From: an uncultured bacterium
Lineage (GTDB): Bacteria > Bacillota > Clostridia > Oscillospirales > Oscillospiraceae
Length of the DNA stretch: 54,739 bases
Direction of reading: 5' to 3'
Assembly: GCA_949293245.1 (NCBI GenBank)
Contig: CASFCS010000009.1
Coordinates: forward strand, 1-54,739
The translations under genes were made by a program, and so were the position numbers. This document shows positions 48,444 through 54,739 of this stretch, in pieces. The stretch's first letter is position 1. Every line of letters starts with the position of its first letter. The notes beneath the pieces are model-generated. The model did no database searches and had not been told where the DNA came from. It saw only the letters and a program-made list of their open reading frames with translations.

Positions 48444-48478
48444 CTCCCATCCCCCCTCTCGCCCTTGGTTGCGGTACC

Positions 48479-48507
48479 ACTATAGCAATGTGGACTAATT
48501 TTGTCAA
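48479..48507 (-). promoter_or_regulatory. rrf2 promoter with overlapping operator
   Basis: Minus strand: TTGACA (48507-48502), 17 bases, TATAGT (48484-48479). Inverted repeat TTGAC-n7-GTCCA (48507-48491) covers the -35 and spacer and resembles IscR type-1 sites, so the Rrf2 protein probably binds here. Confidence 0.75.
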
Positions 48508-48618
48508 CATTTTTCGGGGACCCGACGCAGCTTTATCCACTGTGCACCAAACCCCTGGTATACGGCAGGGATTTTATGTCCTTTCCCCCAAAAGCCGGGG
48601 AGCGCTCCACGGAGAGAA

Positions 48619-49233
48619 CTACTGGGCCAGCTGATCCAGGTAGCGCAGGATCAGCTCCACGGCACCGTCGATGCCAAGCCGGGTGGCGTTGAGGCACAGA
48701 TCGTAGTTGGCCGCTTCCCCCCACTGGCGGCTGGTATAAAAGTCATAGTAGGACTTTCTGGAGCGGTCCATCCGGCGGATCTTGTCCCCCGCGTCCTTCT
48801 CCGAGAGCTGGTCCCGGGCCGCCACCCGGGCGATCCGGCAGCTCTCATCGGCGGTGATAAAGACCTTCACCAGGCCGGGCCGCCCCTCCAAAATGTAATC
48901 CGCTGCCCGGCCCACGATGACGCAGCTGCCCTCCTCGGCTACCCGGAGCACCGCGTCCCGCTGGGCCTGGGAGGCCAGCATCTCCACAGTGGTACCGCCG
49001 AAGCTGGAGAGCACCATGTTGGGCTGACCCATCACCAGGGAAAAGAGCAGGCTGGACATGCGCTTCTCATCCTGGCTCTCCAAAAAATGGGTGCTCAGGC
49101 CGCTCTCCTTGGCCGCCACCAGCAGCAATTCCTTGTCATAATAGGCGATGTCCAGGGCTTTGGCCAGCTTCTGGCCAATCTCCCGGCCGCCGCTGCCAAA
49201 CTGCCGCCCGATGGTAATGATCCTTTTGTCCAC
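48619..49233 (-). CDS. Cytidylate kinase-like family protein
   Basis: 204 residues from GTG at 49233 (GAGGAGGGG six bases before). RIITIGRQFGSGGREIGQKL is the modified P-loop of the cytidylate-kinase-like family. AYYDKELLLVAAKESGLS, VIVGRAADYILEGRPGLVKV and RMDRSRKSYYDFYTSRQWGE are further family blocks. Members phosphorylate nucleosides or are of unknown substrate; true CMP kinases are longer in the substrate arm. Monocistronic or with trmB just upstream (30 bp). Confidence 0.85.
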   Translation of the reverse strand: MDKRIITIGRQFGSGGREIGQKLAKALDIAYYDKELLLVAAKESGLSTHFLESQDEKRMSSLLFSLVMGQPNMVLSSFGGTTVEMLASQAQRDAVLRVAEEGSCVIVGRAADYILEGRPGLVKVFITADESCRIARVAARDQLSEKDAGDKIRRMDRSRKSYYDFYTSRQWGEAANYDLCLNATRLGIDGAVELILRYLDQLAQ

Positions 49234-49262
49234 AACTGTCCCCTCCTCTATGATCCCGTCTC

Positions 49263-50306
49263 TTACATCTGATATTCCATCACGGTCCAGTCCGGCTGTG
49301 TCCCCTCCGCCGGGCGCAGGGGTGAGAAGCCCAGGGCCTGCCAGCTCTCCCGCTCCGCCGGAGAACAGGCCAGGCGCACCGCCCGAAGCCCCGCCCAGGC
49401 CCCGGCCCGGGGCAGAGCGGCGGCCGCCTCCTGTCTGGCCGTCCCGTCCTCTCCGTCCAGAGACAGCACCCACACAAAGCCTCCGCCGGGGTAGCCCTCC
49501 AGGTAGTCCAGAAGGATAGGGGGCTCATCCCCCCGCCGCAGCGCCAGGCGGCGGACCTGCTCCCTCCGGGCACGGGGGGGCAGGTCCCCCTCCGGTTCCC
49601 CGGGGCGCTCCTCCACCGTCCACTCCGGCAGCTCCCGCTCCAGGCCCTGGGCAAAGGACACCTGGGCCAGAGGCTCCTTGGTGCCCACGCAGCGGTTGAT
49701 GGGGGTGCCCATGCTGTGGAACTTCTCCTCGTAGTCGGTCATCACGCCCCATACCCCGTCCCGGTGGAGGTCCCGGGTGACCTCCGACAGGCGGTAGCCC
49801 GCCTTGGGGAACTGGAACAGGGACCACTCGTACAGATCGTGGTTGTCTGTCTTGAAGTGGATCTCTCCCCCGTCCCGCAGCACCGCCCGGTAGCCCATCA
49901 GCATCTCCGGGTGGGTGAGGCGGCGGCGGACATGTTTGTTCCCCGGCCAGGGGTCGCAGAAATTGATATAAATGAGGTCCACCTCGCCGGGGGCGAAGTA
50001 GTCCGAGAGCACCGCCGCATCCCCGTCGATAAACAGCACGTTGCTCAGTCCCATGGCCATGGAGCGCTCCATGGCAATGACCATGGCGTCCGGCACCCGC
50101 TCCACCGCCACAAAGAGTACATCCGGGTGTTGGGCGGCGGTCTCACAGGTGAAGCGCCCCTTGCCGCACCCCAGCTCCAGCCGCAGCTGGGTACAGCCGG
50201 GCATTTTGTCCCGCCAAGCTCCCCGGCAGGCGCTCGGGTCCTTCACCCAAAGGGCCCCGCACCGCTCCATCCGGGGGAGAAGATTCTTCTTTTTCCGCAT
50301 TCTCAT
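49263..50306 (-). CDS. trmB: tRNA (guanine-N7)-methyltransferase with C-terminal extension
   Basis: 347 residues, against about 215 in most TrmB. SAM motif LELGCGKGRFTCETAAQHPD, FVAVERVPDA, and the catalytic/tRNA-binding stretch YINFCDPWPGNKHVRRRLTH and GGEIHFKTDNHDLYEWSL are typical. YEEKFHSMGTPINRC ends the normal enzyme near residue 210. The remaining 130 residues (PPILLDYLEGYPGGGFVWVL etc.) are an added domain, also seen as an extension in some Oscillospiraceae as far as I recall; function unknown. Forms m7G46 in tRNA variable loops. Confidence 0.9.
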   Translation of the reverse strand: MRMRKKKNLLPRMERCGALWVKDPSACRGAWRDKMPGCTQLRLELGCGKGRFTCETAAQHPDVLFVAVERVPDAMVIAMERSMAMGLSNVLFIDGDAAVLSDYFAPGEVDLIYINFCDPWPGNKHVRRRLTHPEMLMGYRAVLRDGGEIHFKTDNHDLYEWSLFQFPKAGYRLSEVTRDLHRDGVWGVMTDYEEKFHSMGTPINRCVGTKEPLAQVSFAQGLERELPEWTVEERPGEPEGDLPPRARREQVRRLALRRGDEPPILLDYLEGYPGGGFVWVLSLDGEDGTARQEAAAALPRAGAWAGLRAVRLACSPAERESWQALGFSPLRPAEGTQPDWTVMEYQM

Positions 50307-50473
50307 GGATCATGTCATCCTGTCTGTGTGGTTTGATGCCCCGATCACGGGGTTGTTGATCTTTACAATCATACCACACCCCCTTGCAAATCGCAAGAAA
50401 GTCGGGTATACTGGATAAGCTGGCGGTGCAGAGTCATTCCCCCGTCCCCTCTTCCCCGCTGCCGTTTCAATAT

Positions 50474-50545
50474 CCGGGTGTAGCGGAGTTGGTACCGCGC
50501 CACATTTGGGAGCGTGAGGCTCGGGTTCGAGCCGAAGTCCTCGGA
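50474..50545 (+). pseudogene. Degenerate tRNA-Pro copy
   Basis: Begins CCGGGTGTAGCG-AGTTGGTA like the intact tRNA-Pro 183 bp downstream and keeps TTTGGGA in the anticodon loop and the TTCGA T-loop. But the anticodon stem (CCACA/GCGTG) and acceptor 3' half (GTCCTCGG) no longer pair fully, and no CCA follows. Looks like a decayed duplicate or an attachment-site remnant. Confidence 0.65.
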
Positions 50546-50656
50546 AAACCTGGAAAGCCTTGGGACACTTGGGCTGACAGCACTTTTCCCCTCGCCGGTA
50601 ACTGGTCAAAAATCGGCGTTGACCACATGTTTGACCACAATTGGAAAACTTCATAA

Positions 50657-50732
50657 CCGGGTGTAGCGCAGTTGGTAGCGCGCTTGCTTTGGGAGCAAGA
50701 TGCCGGGAGTTCGAGTCTCCCCACTCGGACCA
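50657..50732 (+). tRNA. tRNA-Pro(TGG)
   Basis: Acceptor CCGGGTG/CACTCGG, anticodon stem CTTGC/GCAAG with loop TTTGGGA (anticodon TGG), T-arm GGGAG-TTCGAGT-CTCCC, discriminator A and encoded CCA (50730-50732). All stems pair apart from one G-T. Confidence 0.95.
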
Positions 50733-50769
50733 AAATCCGTCAAAATCTTGTGATTTTGGCGGATTTTTC
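50733..50769 (+). terminator. Terminator after tRNA-Pro
   Basis: AAATCCGTCAAAATC, loop TTGT, GATTTTGGCGGATTT followed by TTCTT. Confidence 0.85.
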
Positions 50770-50839
50770 TTAACTTTTGCAACAAAACTATTCTATTAGA
50801 ATCCATTATTCATTTTTCCTTTCCTTGAGGTGCCGAAAT

Positions 50840-51412
50840 ATGGTGATCGAGACAAAACGGCTGATCCTGCGCCCCTTTTTGGAGGCGGACGCGACGGATG
50901 TCTATGAGTATCTGAAAGAGCCCGCGGTCAACTGCTTTGCCTGCATGAAACTGCACTCCCTGGACGAGGCCAGGGCGGAGATGAAAAAGCGTCTCGGTGA
51001 AACGGAATACTATTTCGCCATCACTCTGAAGGACGGCGGCAAGGTCATCGGAGAGATCGACGCCTACCCGGAGGCAGGCGAGCCCCACGCAGATGAGGAC
51101 GCCGAACAGGACACCTTCAGCCCCTGCTGGATGCTGAACCAGGCCTACCAGGGCAAGGGGTATGCCTTCGAGGCGGCCCATGCCTTCTTCGACTATCTCT
51201 TTTCCCAAAAGGGTGCAAGGCGAATTTACGCCTACACCGAAGACTATAATCTTTCCAGCCAGCACCTGTGCGAAAAACTGGGGATGCGACGAGAGGGCCT
51301 GTTTCTGGAATTCATCTCCTTTGTGAACAATCCTGACGGTACGCCCAGGTATGAAAACACGGTGCAGTATGCCATCCTGAAAAAAGAGTGGGACCGTCAG
51401 CAGTCCCAATAG
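50840..51412 (+). CDS. GNAT-family N-acetyltransferase (RimJ/RimL-like)
   Basis: 190 residues from ATG at 50840 (GAGGTG eight bases before). ETKRLILRPFLEADATDVYE is the RimJ/RimL-type start; YYFAITLKDGGKVIGEIDAY and NQAYQGKGYAFEAAHAFFDY contain the acetyl-CoA-binding Q/RxGKGY loop; CEKLGMRREGLFLEF closes the fold. Transfers acetyl to an amine of unknown substrate. Followed 17 bp later by DUF1801 and then DUF3795 genes, probably one transcript. Confidence 0.9.
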   Translation: MVIETKRLILRPFLEADATDVYEYLKEPAVNCFACMKLHSLDEARAEMKKRLGETEYYFAITLKDGGKVIGEIDAYPEAGEPHADEDAEQDTFSPCWMLNQAYQGKGYAFEAAHAFFDYLFSQKGARRIYAYTEDYNLSSQHLCEKLGMRREGLFLEFISFVNNPDGTPRYENTVQYAILKKEWDRQQSQ

Positions 51413-51429
51413 GCAGTTGGAGGTACGAT

Positions 51430-51807
51430 ATGGGCGCAGCATCTGTTTCCGCGTATGTGGCATCGCTGAACGAAGAGCAACGGCGGTATGTCAGTGCGTT
51501 TATTGACTTTATGAGTGCGGAATACCCGCAGTTGACTCCTAAAATCTCCTTTTCCATGCCCATGTGGCTGCTGGGAAAGAAGCTGTACGAGGGATATGTA
51601 GCAATCTCTGCTGCGAGGGCCCATTTCTCTATCCATTTTTCCGACGAGGAATTCCTGGACCGCTTGGCAGAGCGTCTGCCCGCCTGCAAAAAGGGAAAAC
51701 GGTGCATCAACATCAAATACGGCGATGAATCGTCCCTCCGCACGGTGGAAAAGAGCATCAGCGATTTCTTGAAACTCTATCACTCGGAAGGGAGCGCGTC
51801 CCAATGA
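51430..51807 (+). CDS. DUF1801-type (YdhG-like) protein
   Basis: 125 residues; ATG 5 bases after GGAGG. NEEQRRYVSAFIDFMSAEYP, ISFSMPMWLLGKKLYEGYVA and FSIHFSDEEFLDRLAERLPA, ending KKGKRCINIKYGDE, fit the DUF1801/YdhG fold. Small cytosolic protein, function not established. Overlaps the following DUF3795 gene by 4 bp. Confidence 0.8.
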   Translation: MGAASVSAYVASLNEEQRRYVSAFIDFMSAEYPQLTPKISFSMPMWLLGKKLYEGYVAISAARAHFSIHFSDEEFLDRLAERLPACKKGKRCINIKYGDESSLRTVEKSISDFLKLYHSEGSASQ

Positions 51808-52157
51808 GCGGCACGGAGGAGATTGGCTGCTGCGGCGCCTACTGCGGCACCTGCTGTGAATATCAGAAGATCTGTAAGGGCTGCAAACCGGGATACCTGG
51901 ACGGCTCCCGGAACCTGAGCCGGGCAAAGTGCAGGATGAAGAAATGCTGTCTGACCAAGGGCCACATTACCTGCGGGGACTGCGGGGAGTACGAGTCCTG
52001 CGAGATCATCCAGTCCTTTCTCAACCACCCCGGCTATAAATACGGCAAATACAAGCAGGCGCTGGAGTATATCCGCGCCCACGGCCACGCCGCCTTCCTG
52101 AGCGCGGCGGAGCACTGGACAAACGCCTATGGTAAATACCCCGAACAAGACAACTAA
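51804..52157 (+). CDS. DUF3795 Cys-rich protein
   Basis: 117 residues, ATGA overlap with the gene before. Twelve Cys, mostly in CCGAYCGTCCEYQKICKGCK and CRMKKCCLTKGHITCGDCGE, a pattern of the DUF3795 zinc/iron-binding family. Function unknown; common in anaerobic Firmicutes. Ends 8 bp before a terminator. Confidence 0.85.
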   Translation: MSGTEEIGCCGAYCGTCCEYQKICKGCKPGYLDGSRNLSRAKCRMKKCCLTKGHITCGDCGEYESCEIIQSFLNHPGYKYGKYKQALEYIRAHGHAAFLSAAEHWTNAYGKYPEQDN

Positions 52158-52165
52158 AAAGGCAG

Positions 52166-52209
52166 TAGGGCCCGCTGAAATCCACAGATTTCAGCGGGCC
52201 CTATTCTTT
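52166..52209 (+). terminator. Terminator after DUF3795 gene
   Basis: 17-bp perfect stem TAGGGCCCGCTGAAATC / GATTTCAGCGGGCCCTA with TTCTTTG after it. Marks the end of the G+C-rich host block. Confidence 0.88.
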
Positions 52210-52553
52210 GTATATAGCATGTTAAAAACTGATACGTCCGATGTGTAGCAATTCGGTTCTCGCTAATTATTTTCCTCAGAACTCTTGAACGGCAACGGTT
52301 TCTTGGATTTACTAATGTACTATTGGAGTCCTGATCTGTTGTTTCGTTTCCACGCTTGTAGGGCGTTGCTTTAGGAAAGGTTTTGTTCCAAAATATCACT
52401 GTCCATAACCACTACATAGAGGGAATCTTAGGGGAATTTTTTGAACAGTGTCCGGATCATCCGTTATCAAGAAGAGACTGACCGCCTGCTAATTAATAGA
52501 TGACCTAAAATTAGATACGGCACATAACCACGAGATAATAATGGACGAGGGAA
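52210..52553. other. Gene-free A+T-richer junction
   Basis: No convincing gene. In one plus-strand frame a short run ending at about 52,470 (VHNHYIEGILGEFFEQCPDH) reads like the end of a protein and may be a relic of a mobile-element gene, but it has no start. Base composition drops here from the G+C-rich host to that of the following module, so this is the probable insertion boundary. No direct or inverted repeat was spotted. Confidence 0.45.
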
Positions 52554-53270
52554 TCAAAGAATGTCTATAGCTTCTAGAAGTGCATGTGCATAACGTGTCG
52601 CTGCAGCATCAACAAAGGAAACATCGATGGCCCAGCGGAGATACAAAATAGTAATTAGGTGGATTATTAGGCAAAGGCAGTATAACCCATGTTCACCCCA
52701 GGTAAATGTGCTGCTAATTGAGCCGAGATAGATACAAAAAAAGGCAACAAACAGCCAATTAGCTCCGATGCCAATTGGCTTTAAGCGAAGCATGTTTCTT
52801 GCATATCCGTAATTGATGTTCTCTTCATATACCAGCCGGAACATCTCTGGATCACGTGTTTTAGCACGTAACCAAGAGATGACATCGATACATAGCTTGC
52901 CAATATCTGTGGAAGGGGCTTTATTCACTTGAGGTTCGGGATTAATGTAGTTAAGGAGTGGCTGGAACTCGGGTTCAAATGAAGCAAGCTTACGATAGTA
53001 ACGGGCACGCACCCCGGCAGGCAAAGACGATGAAGGAGCAAGTAATTCAGCAGCTGTATTCTTGCGGGATTGCTTGTTGACGGGAGTACGATGTATACCA
53101 AGCAATGCCTGGCATATGACAACAAATATTACGGATAAGATGATGCTTTCGGTAACGGAAAAAGTTTTATGTGTGAAGCAGATAATATCGAAGATAAATG
53201 GGGCCACATAAAAAATACTGACACAAAAGCGAGCACGAAGATTATATGCGTCGAAGAGGTTCAAGTTCAT
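52554..53270 (-). CDS. Four-transmembrane protein, possible pore-type effector
   Basis: 238 residues; ATG 7 bases after AAGGTGG and 2 bases after the stop of the gene before. Transmembrane helices at about 16-33 and 42-60, a soluble helical middle of about 105 residues (SSSLPAGVRARYYRKLASFE ... ARNMLRLKPIG), then helices at about 170-188 and 194-212. This 2+2 layout with a cytosolic helical linker resembles S-4TM and SLATT-type membrane effectors of defence systems, though I see no decisive family motif. Last gene of the A+T-richer operon with an MBL-fold protein. Confidence 0.6.
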   Translation of the reverse strand: MNLNLFDAYNLRARFCVSIFYVAPFIFDIICFTHKTFSVTESIILSVIFVVICQALLGIHRTPVNKQSRKNTAAELLAPSSSLPAGVRARYYRKLASFEPEFQPLLNYINPEPQVNKAPSTDIGKLCIDVISWLRAKTRDPEMFRLVYEENINYGYARNMLRLKPIGIGANWLFVAFFCIYLGSISSTFTWGEHGLYCLCLIIHLITILYLRWAIDVSFVDAAATRYAHALLEAIDIL

Positions 53271-53272
53271 GG

Positions 53273-53725
53273 TTACGCCACCTTTTTGTAAGCGAACTCA
53301 ATTTGTTCCATAAAAGGAAGGTGTGCAGAGTTTAGGGCATCCAGCTCAGAATCGGTTATGTCAAAGGAAATGCCGAAACTGCTACCATCATAACAATAGG
53401 CTTCTCCTGTTGAACTCACTTTACTGTAGTAGATATGTTTTTGCTTGAGTATCGGAAGAATGCGGTCTGGATAACAAGAGTTTATGATTTTGGTTTTTTC
53501 TTTAAGCTCAGAACCATATATCGCGAAATAACTCAGGAGCCAAGGACAGTGACCGTACAACATTATAATGTCGTCGTCAATGAACGGAAAACTTTTTAGT
53601 TCGATAAAACTGGGAGTTCGGTTAACCTCAATAAAATAGAAGTGATACGTATGAAGAAGATATTCTTTTCGGGCCGCCAACTCAGACTCAAAGACTCGTT
53701 GCAGGATATAAGTCATCGATGGCAT
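53273..53725 (-). CDS. Unrecognised 150-residue protein of MBL/4TM module
   Basis: Start ATG at 53725 (AAGGAG just four bases before; ATG at 53716 is an alternative). Rich in Tyr, Phe and Ile; IYYSKVSSTGEAYCYDGSSF and SFDITDSELDALNSAHLPFM are beta/helix mixtures. No membrane segment or known motif. Lies 10 bp after the MBL gene and 2 bp before the 4TM gene, so the three are surely co-transcribed. It could be an adaptor, immunity or sensor partner. Confidence 0.6.
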   Translation of the reverse strand: MPSMTYILQRVFESELAARKEYLLHTYHFYFIEVNRTPSFIELKSFPFIDDDIIMLYGHCPWLLSYFAIYGSELKEKTKIINSCYPDRILPILKQKHIYYSKVSSTGEAYCYDGSSFGISFDITDSELDALNSAHLPFMEQIEFAYKKVA

Positions 53726-53735
53726 CACACTCCTT

Positions 53736-54611
53736 TCAATAACTGAAGCCTAAGGTTCGCCGGGGAGCAGATCCGATCCCGGAAGAACCAGTGTTTTGCG
53801 GGTAATGAACATCTCCGTTGGTTGTCTTACGGACATTCTTACCGAGAGTCTTGAGCTTGAGCGAGCCTCCATTAGTGTTCCCTGTGTTATCACTAACAAA
53901 ATAGACCGTGCTGTTCTTTCCACGCTTTGCCTCGAAAATCTTCTCGGCGGTATCAGGTTTCCCGTGGTGCGGAAGTTGAATCAGCATGTAGTCATCGAGC
54001 TTATCCTTGATTGCTTCGAAAGAAGCGTCACCGCAGAGAAGACACTGAGTCTGGTTAAAATCGACGGATACCTGTATACTAGCGGCGTTAATCACAGTCT
54101 CTGCATCAATGCGGTCACTCTCATTAGAGTCCAGAGCTTTTCTAATTGTGTCAAGTGCGTAGTCTTCCGTAGGACCGATGATGGTTACACCGGGGACGAT
54201 TTCACCGGCCGTAAGAGCATCAACAAGTGTTACTCGTTTGCTCAAACTGGCAATGTTGTCGTAGACTTTCTTGATACGTTCGCCTATGGAATGGTCAGTT
54301 GCCCTGCCGTCATCTAACAACTCAAGAATATCTTCTTTGTGTTTGAGGAAGAGCTGCGTGTAGACTTTCGACACTAGGCCTTTTTCGACTAAGTAGGGAA
54401 TGCCTTCGAAATGGTCGGCATCATTGTGGGACAAGACGACGATGGATTTGGAATAACCGTTGGTAGACATGTAGGCCTCTACTCTCTGGGCATGCTCTTC
54501 GCAACCACAGTCATACACCACGAGAGCACTTCCTGTGTCGATGAGTATGCAGTCACCATAGTTAGGACCTTGGGGGGTATAGGATTTTGCGCTCAAGATG
54601 AGCATTTTCAT
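53736..54611 (-). CDS. ComEC-like metallo-beta-lactamase-fold protein
   Basis: 291 residues from ATG at 54611, six bases after AAGGAGG. N-terminus NYGDCILIDTGSALVVYDCG, metal site S-H62-N-D64-A-D66-H67 (SHNDADHFEG), GD at 194-195 (LLCGDASFEA) and LPHHGK at 214-217 are in the order of ComEC/Rec2-type stand-alone MBL domains. No signal peptide or membrane segment, so cytosolic. Family members are nucleases or phosphodiesterases and several are parts of defence systems; its substrate is unknown. First gene of the module; composition A+T-richer than the host genes, indicating transfer. Confidence 0.85.
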   Translation of the reverse strand: MKMLILSAKSYTPQGPNYGDCILIDTGSALVVYDCGCEEHAQRVEAYMSTNGYSKSIVVLSHNDADHFEGIPYLVEKGLVSKVYTQLFLKHKEDILELLDDGRATDHSIGERIKKVYDNIASLSKRVTLVDALTAGEIVPGVTIIGPTEDYALDTIRKALDSNESDRIDAETVINAASIQVSVDFNQTQCLLCGDASFEAIKDKLDDYMLIQLPHHGKPDTAEKIFEAKRGKNSTVYFVSDNTGNTNGGSLKLKTLGKNVRKTTNGDVHYPQNTGSSGIGSAPRRTLGFSY

Positions 54612-54739
54612 AAAATTCCTCCTTAAATTTAGTAAATGGGTGCCATATCCAATTTTCAACGCCTCATGAAATGCCATCACAGCTGAGAATGAAAATATAG
54701 TCTGTGCGTTAACCGAAGGATTTGCTAAACTGAAAACAG

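Noticed and set aside
50474-50545. A second functional tRNA-Pro.
   Set aside because: Anticodon-stem and acceptor pairing are broken and no CCA is encoded; called a pseudogene.
52154-52399. 81-codon minus-strand frame after the DUF3795 gene.
   Set aside because: It runs through a perfect 17-bp terminator stem, has no RBS and no recognisable protein features.
52358-52470. Possible transposase tail (VHNHYIEGILGEFFEQCPDH) in the junction before the three-gene module.
   Set aside because: Only about 35 codons with an upstream stop and no recognisable catalytic motif; too little to call.
1-54739. CRISPR array or rRNA genes.
   Set aside because: No regularly spaced direct repeats and no rRNA-like sequence were seen on reading the window.

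Overview
The window joins most of an integrated temperate phage (bases 1 to about 42,235, left end outside the window) to a stretch of its bacterial host chromosome (about 42,235 to 54,739). Host features are high G+C, Shine-Dalgarno AGGAGG starts, a T-box leader before leuA, an Hcp with the Cys pattern of strict anaerobes and a flavodiiron protein. These point to an anaerobic, G+C-rich clostridial Firmicute, most like gut Oscillospiraceae (Flavonifractor-type). That assignment is inference, not a database result.

Prophage. Nearly all phage genes are on the minus strand and read right to left. The control region (39.9-42.2 kb) has a divergent cro-like/cI-like switch with two well-formed promoters and a tyrosine integrase next to the 3' end of tRNA-Gln(CTG), the likely integration site. 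The early region (28.9-39.5 kb) holds an excisionase-like HTH gene, a SleB-type hydrolase, an orphan C5 DNA methyltransferase with six internal repeats, an XRE protein, a YqaJ exonuclease with RecT, a DUF4373 replication protein with a helicase-loader-like protein, a MazF/PemK-like protein followed by a 58-residue ribbon-helix-helix protein, and a MazG-like protein. The late region (0-28.7 kb) runs: terminase small and large subunits, portal, Prp-type cysteine protease, scaffold, N4-gp56-type capsid, baseplate and tail-fibre genes, tail/nozzle proteins, a coiled-coil virion protein, a 3,463-residue polyvalent protein with metallopeptidase and ADP-ribosyltransferase domains, and lysis genes. 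The order of parts suggests a short-tailed (podovirus-like) virion. A 36-bp element with fixed internal spacing precedes three late gene blocks and looks like a phage-specific late promoter.

Host flank. A tRNA-Gln and a leuA with a T-box are followed by a nitrosative/oxidative-stress group: hcp with a cupin, and a flavodiiron protein behind an Rrf2 regulator with three Cys. Next come a cytidylate-kinase-like gene, an extended trmB, a decayed and an intact tRNA-Pro, and a GNAT/DUF1801/DUF3795 run.

Right edge. From about 52.2 kb the base composition becomes visibly A+T-richer. A compact three-gene operon lies here: a ComEC-like metallo-beta-lactamase-fold protein, an unrecognised 150-residue protein and a protein with a 2+2 transmembrane layout. 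It looks horizontally acquired and resembles membrane-effector defence modules. Together with the poly-G mini-ORFs before the tail genes, the motif shared by a lysogen-side membrane protein and the giant polyvalent protein, and the phage Prp protease with matching cleavage-like sites, it is among the best candidates for something undescribed.
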